A DNA stretch of 64,000 bases from Streptomyces vinaceus (GTDB lineage Bacteria; Actinomycetota; Actinomycetes; Streptomycetales; Streptomycetaceae), in contig NZ_CP023692.1 of the NCBI RefSeq assembly GCF_008704935.1, forward strand, positions 2,613,001 to 2,677,000. Direction: 5' to 3'. Position numbers and translations under genes: made by a program. Under the pieces are notes generated by a model that was not told where the DNA came from, did no database searches, and saw only the letters and a program-made list of their open reading frames with translations. This document shows, one piece after another, positions 62,483 through 64,000 of the stretch. Numbering within the stretch: the stretch's first letter is position 1; every line of letters starts with the position of its first letter.

Positions 62483-64000
62483 TCACTCCACGGTCTGGCG
62501 GCCCTCCGGCCGGGCGCTGCACGAGCTGCGGAACGAACAGTGGTCGCAGTGCTTGCCGGTGGCGGGCGCGAAGCGCTCGTCCAGGACCCGGCCGGCCGCG
62601 GTGGCGAGGAGGTCGCCGACCCATTCGCCCTCCAGCGGCCGCTGCGCCTGGATCCTGGGCACCGCGTCCCCGCCGTCCCGCTGGGGCGCTCCCTGGCGCA
62701 GCTGCACCAGCTCGGCGCCGCCCGCCTCGGGGCGGACCCCGTCGAAGACCTCGTCGACGGCGCCTTCGCGTACGGCCAGCTGGTACACGGCGAGCTGGGG
62801 GTGGCGCGCGACCTCGTCCTTCGTCGGGGCGCCCTTGCCGGTCTTGAAGTCGACGACGTACGCGCGGCCCTGCGGGTCGGCCTCGACGCGGTCCATGGAG
62901 CCGCGGATGCGGACGGCGTACTCGCCCGCTTCGAGGGTGACGTCGAAGTCGTGCTCGGTGGCCACGACCTCCCGGCCGCCGCGGTCGGTGGTGTGCCAGC
63001 GCAGGAAGCGCTCCAGTGCGGCGCGGGCGTTGTCCTTCTCCTGGCGGGACTTCCAGGGTGCGTCGAAGGCGAGCGCGTCCCAGACGGAGTCGAGGCGTTC
63101 CATCAGGACGGCGAGGTCGGCGGGGGTGCGGCCGGAGGCGACCTCGTCGGCGAGGACGTGGACGACGTTGCCGAAGCCCTGGGCGGCGGTGGAAGGCGCG
63201 TCGGCCTTGACCTCGCGGCCGAGGAACCACTGGAGGGAGCAGGTGTTGGCGAGCTGGTCCAGGGCGGAGCCGGAGAGGGCGACGGGCCGGTCGCGGTCGC
63301 GGAGCGGGACGCCGCTGCGGGTGGGCTCGTACAGCCCCCACCAGCGCTGCGGGTGGGCGGCGGGGACCAGGGGGCGGTCGTCCTCGTCGGTGAGCGCGGC
63401 GAGGCGGGCCAGGCGCCGGGCGGCGGCATCGCGCAGGGCGGGCGAGGCGTCGGGGTCGACGGTGGTGGCGCGCAGTTCGGCGACGAGCGCGGGGACGGCG
63501 AGGGGGCGGCGGGGGCGGCCGGTGACGTCCTTGGGGGTGACCCCGAGCTCGGTGAGGAACCGGGAGGGCTGGTCGCCGTCCTCGGCGGTGGCCTTGACGG
63601 CGGTGACGACGAGCCGCTCGCGGGCGCGGGTGGCGGCGACGTAGAAGAGCCGCCTCTCCTCCGCCAGGAGGGCGCCGGAGGGGAGTGGTTCGGCGAGGCC
63701 GTCCCGGCCGATGCGGTCGGCTTCCAGGAGGGAGCCGCGGCGGCGCAGGTCGGGCCAGAGCCCCTCCTGTACGCCGGCGACGACGACGAGGCGCCACTCC
63801 AGCCCCTTGGAGCGGTGGGCGGTCATGAGGCGGACGGCGTCGGTACGGGTGGCCTTGCCGGTCAGGGTGTCCCCGGCGATGTCCTCGGCTTCGAGCTGTT
63901 CGAGGAAGTTGAGGGCGCCGCGGCCGCCGGTGCGGTCCTCGGCGCGGGCGGCGGTGTCGAAGAGCGCGCAGACGGCGTCGAGGTCGCGGTCGGCGTTGCG
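62483..64000 (-). CDS. adnA: ATP-dependent helicase-nuclease subunit, 3' part (AdnA-like)
   Basis: A partial gene; the 5' end lies beyond the right edge, and the frame is open to 64000. The visible 505 residues include motif V/VI-like MTAHRSKGLEWRLVVVAG and VAATRARERLV. The nuclease domain follows (IRGSMDRVEADPQGRAYVVDFKTG), then a Cys cluster near the end (CDHCSFRSSC), the iron-sulfur type seen in AddB/AdnA nucleases. It pairs with the adnB gene downstream. The bona fide start cannot be given. Confidence 0.85.
   Translation of the reverse strand, partial: RNADRDLDAVCALFDTAARAEDRTGGRGALNFLEQLEAEDIAGDTLTGKATRTDAVRLMTAHRSKGLEWRLVVVAGVQEGLWPDLRRRGSLLEADRIGRDGLAEPLPSGALLAEERRLFYVAATRARERLVVTAVKATAEDGDQPSRFLTELGVTPKDVTGRPRRPLAVPALVAELRATTVDPDASPALRDAAARRLARLAALTDEDDRPLVPAAHPQRWWGLYEPTRSGVPLRDRDRPVALSGSALDQLANTCSLQWFLGREVKADAPSTAAQGFGNVVHVLADEVASGRTPADLAVLMERLDSVWDALAFDAPWKSRQEKDNARAALERFLRWHTTDRGGREVVATEHDFDVTLEAGEYAVRIRGSMDRVEADPQGRAYVVDFKTGKGAPTKDEVARHPQLAVYQLAVREGAVDEVFDGVRPEAGGAELVQLRQGAPQRDGGDAVPRIQAQRPLEGEWVGDLLATAAGRVLDERFAPATGKHCDHCSFRSSCSARPEGRQTVE

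Noticed and set aside
1..64000. CRISPR array, insertion sequence, prophage, integrase or rRNA
   Set aside because: I found no regularly spaced repeats, transposase or integrase motifs, attachment-site duplications or rRNA-like stretches.

Overview
The window is a very GC-rich chromosomal segment (codon third positions almost always G or C) with the gene content of a Streptomyces or close relative. Recognisable Streptomyces landmarks run along it: the das GlcNAc/chitobiose transport locus with its regulator DasR, a cobalamin-riboswitch-controlled class Ia ribonucleotide reductase operon (nrdABS), sigR-rsrA (thiol-oxidative stress), aroA-rsgA-hisN, wblC (whiB7-like), uvrD2-mycoredoxin-nudC, and an adnAB-type helicase-nuclease pair. 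The order resembles what I recall for the SCO5184-SCO5235 part of S. coelicolor; that comparison is from memory, not a computed alignment.

Layout. 1-6.0 kb: dasABC plus a family 3 glycoside hydrolase on the minus strand, divergent from dasR, with two DasR-type operators between. 6.1-8.6 kb: cstA and a small coupled YbdD-like protein. 8.6-9.8 kb: a Uma2-like protein and a GNAT acetyltransferase. 9.8-14.8 kb: B12 riboswitch, nrdA, nrdB, and the AraC-type nrdS. 14.8-21 kb (minus strand): peptide deformylase, a TPR protein, two membrane HD-domain proteins (one canonical HD-GYP, one degenerate), rsrA-sigR, and an alpha/beta hydrolase. 21.7-28.2 kb: YedK/HMCES-type AP-site protein, M50 peptidase, aroA, rsgA, an SMR transporter convergent with a TetR regulator, hisN, and a CBS protein. 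28.3-30.3 kb: catalase divergent from a Fur-family (CatR-like) repressor with a candidate shared operator. 30.4-32.7 kb: two identical initiator tRNA genes, each with its own terminator, flanking a Sel1/TPR-repeat protein. 32.8-42 kb: UPF0182 membrane protein, PPA1309-family protein, PDZ-Lon protease, a small membrane protein, moaE, an SDR-like protein, a DUF2342 metalloprotease and a Nudix hydrolase. 42-50.3 kb: three adjacent AIM24-domain genes (one fused to TerD), a YgjP-like metallopeptidase, a ThiF-like protein, and a large STAND-type ATPase with TPRs. 50.5-64 kb: ABC1/AarF kinase, zinc-ribbon protein, wblC with a long attenuated leader, uvrD2, mycoredoxin, nudC, an M20 dipeptidase, adnB and the 3' part of adnA, which runs off the right edge.

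How parts may work together. Redox control is a theme. SigR-RsrA is autoregulated through a good SigR promoter and has the coding potential for a long SigR isoform with a 55-residue extension. The same promoter pattern (GGAAT-N18-GTT) precedes the mycoredoxin gene 35 kb away. The catalase/CatR pair adds peroxide control. Regulation by RNA is a second theme: a cobalamin riboswitch for nrdAB, and a WhiB7-type promoter, upstream ORF and terminator for wblC. The least-understood parts are the TerD-AIM24/AIM24/AIM24 operon and the STAND-TPR ATPase.
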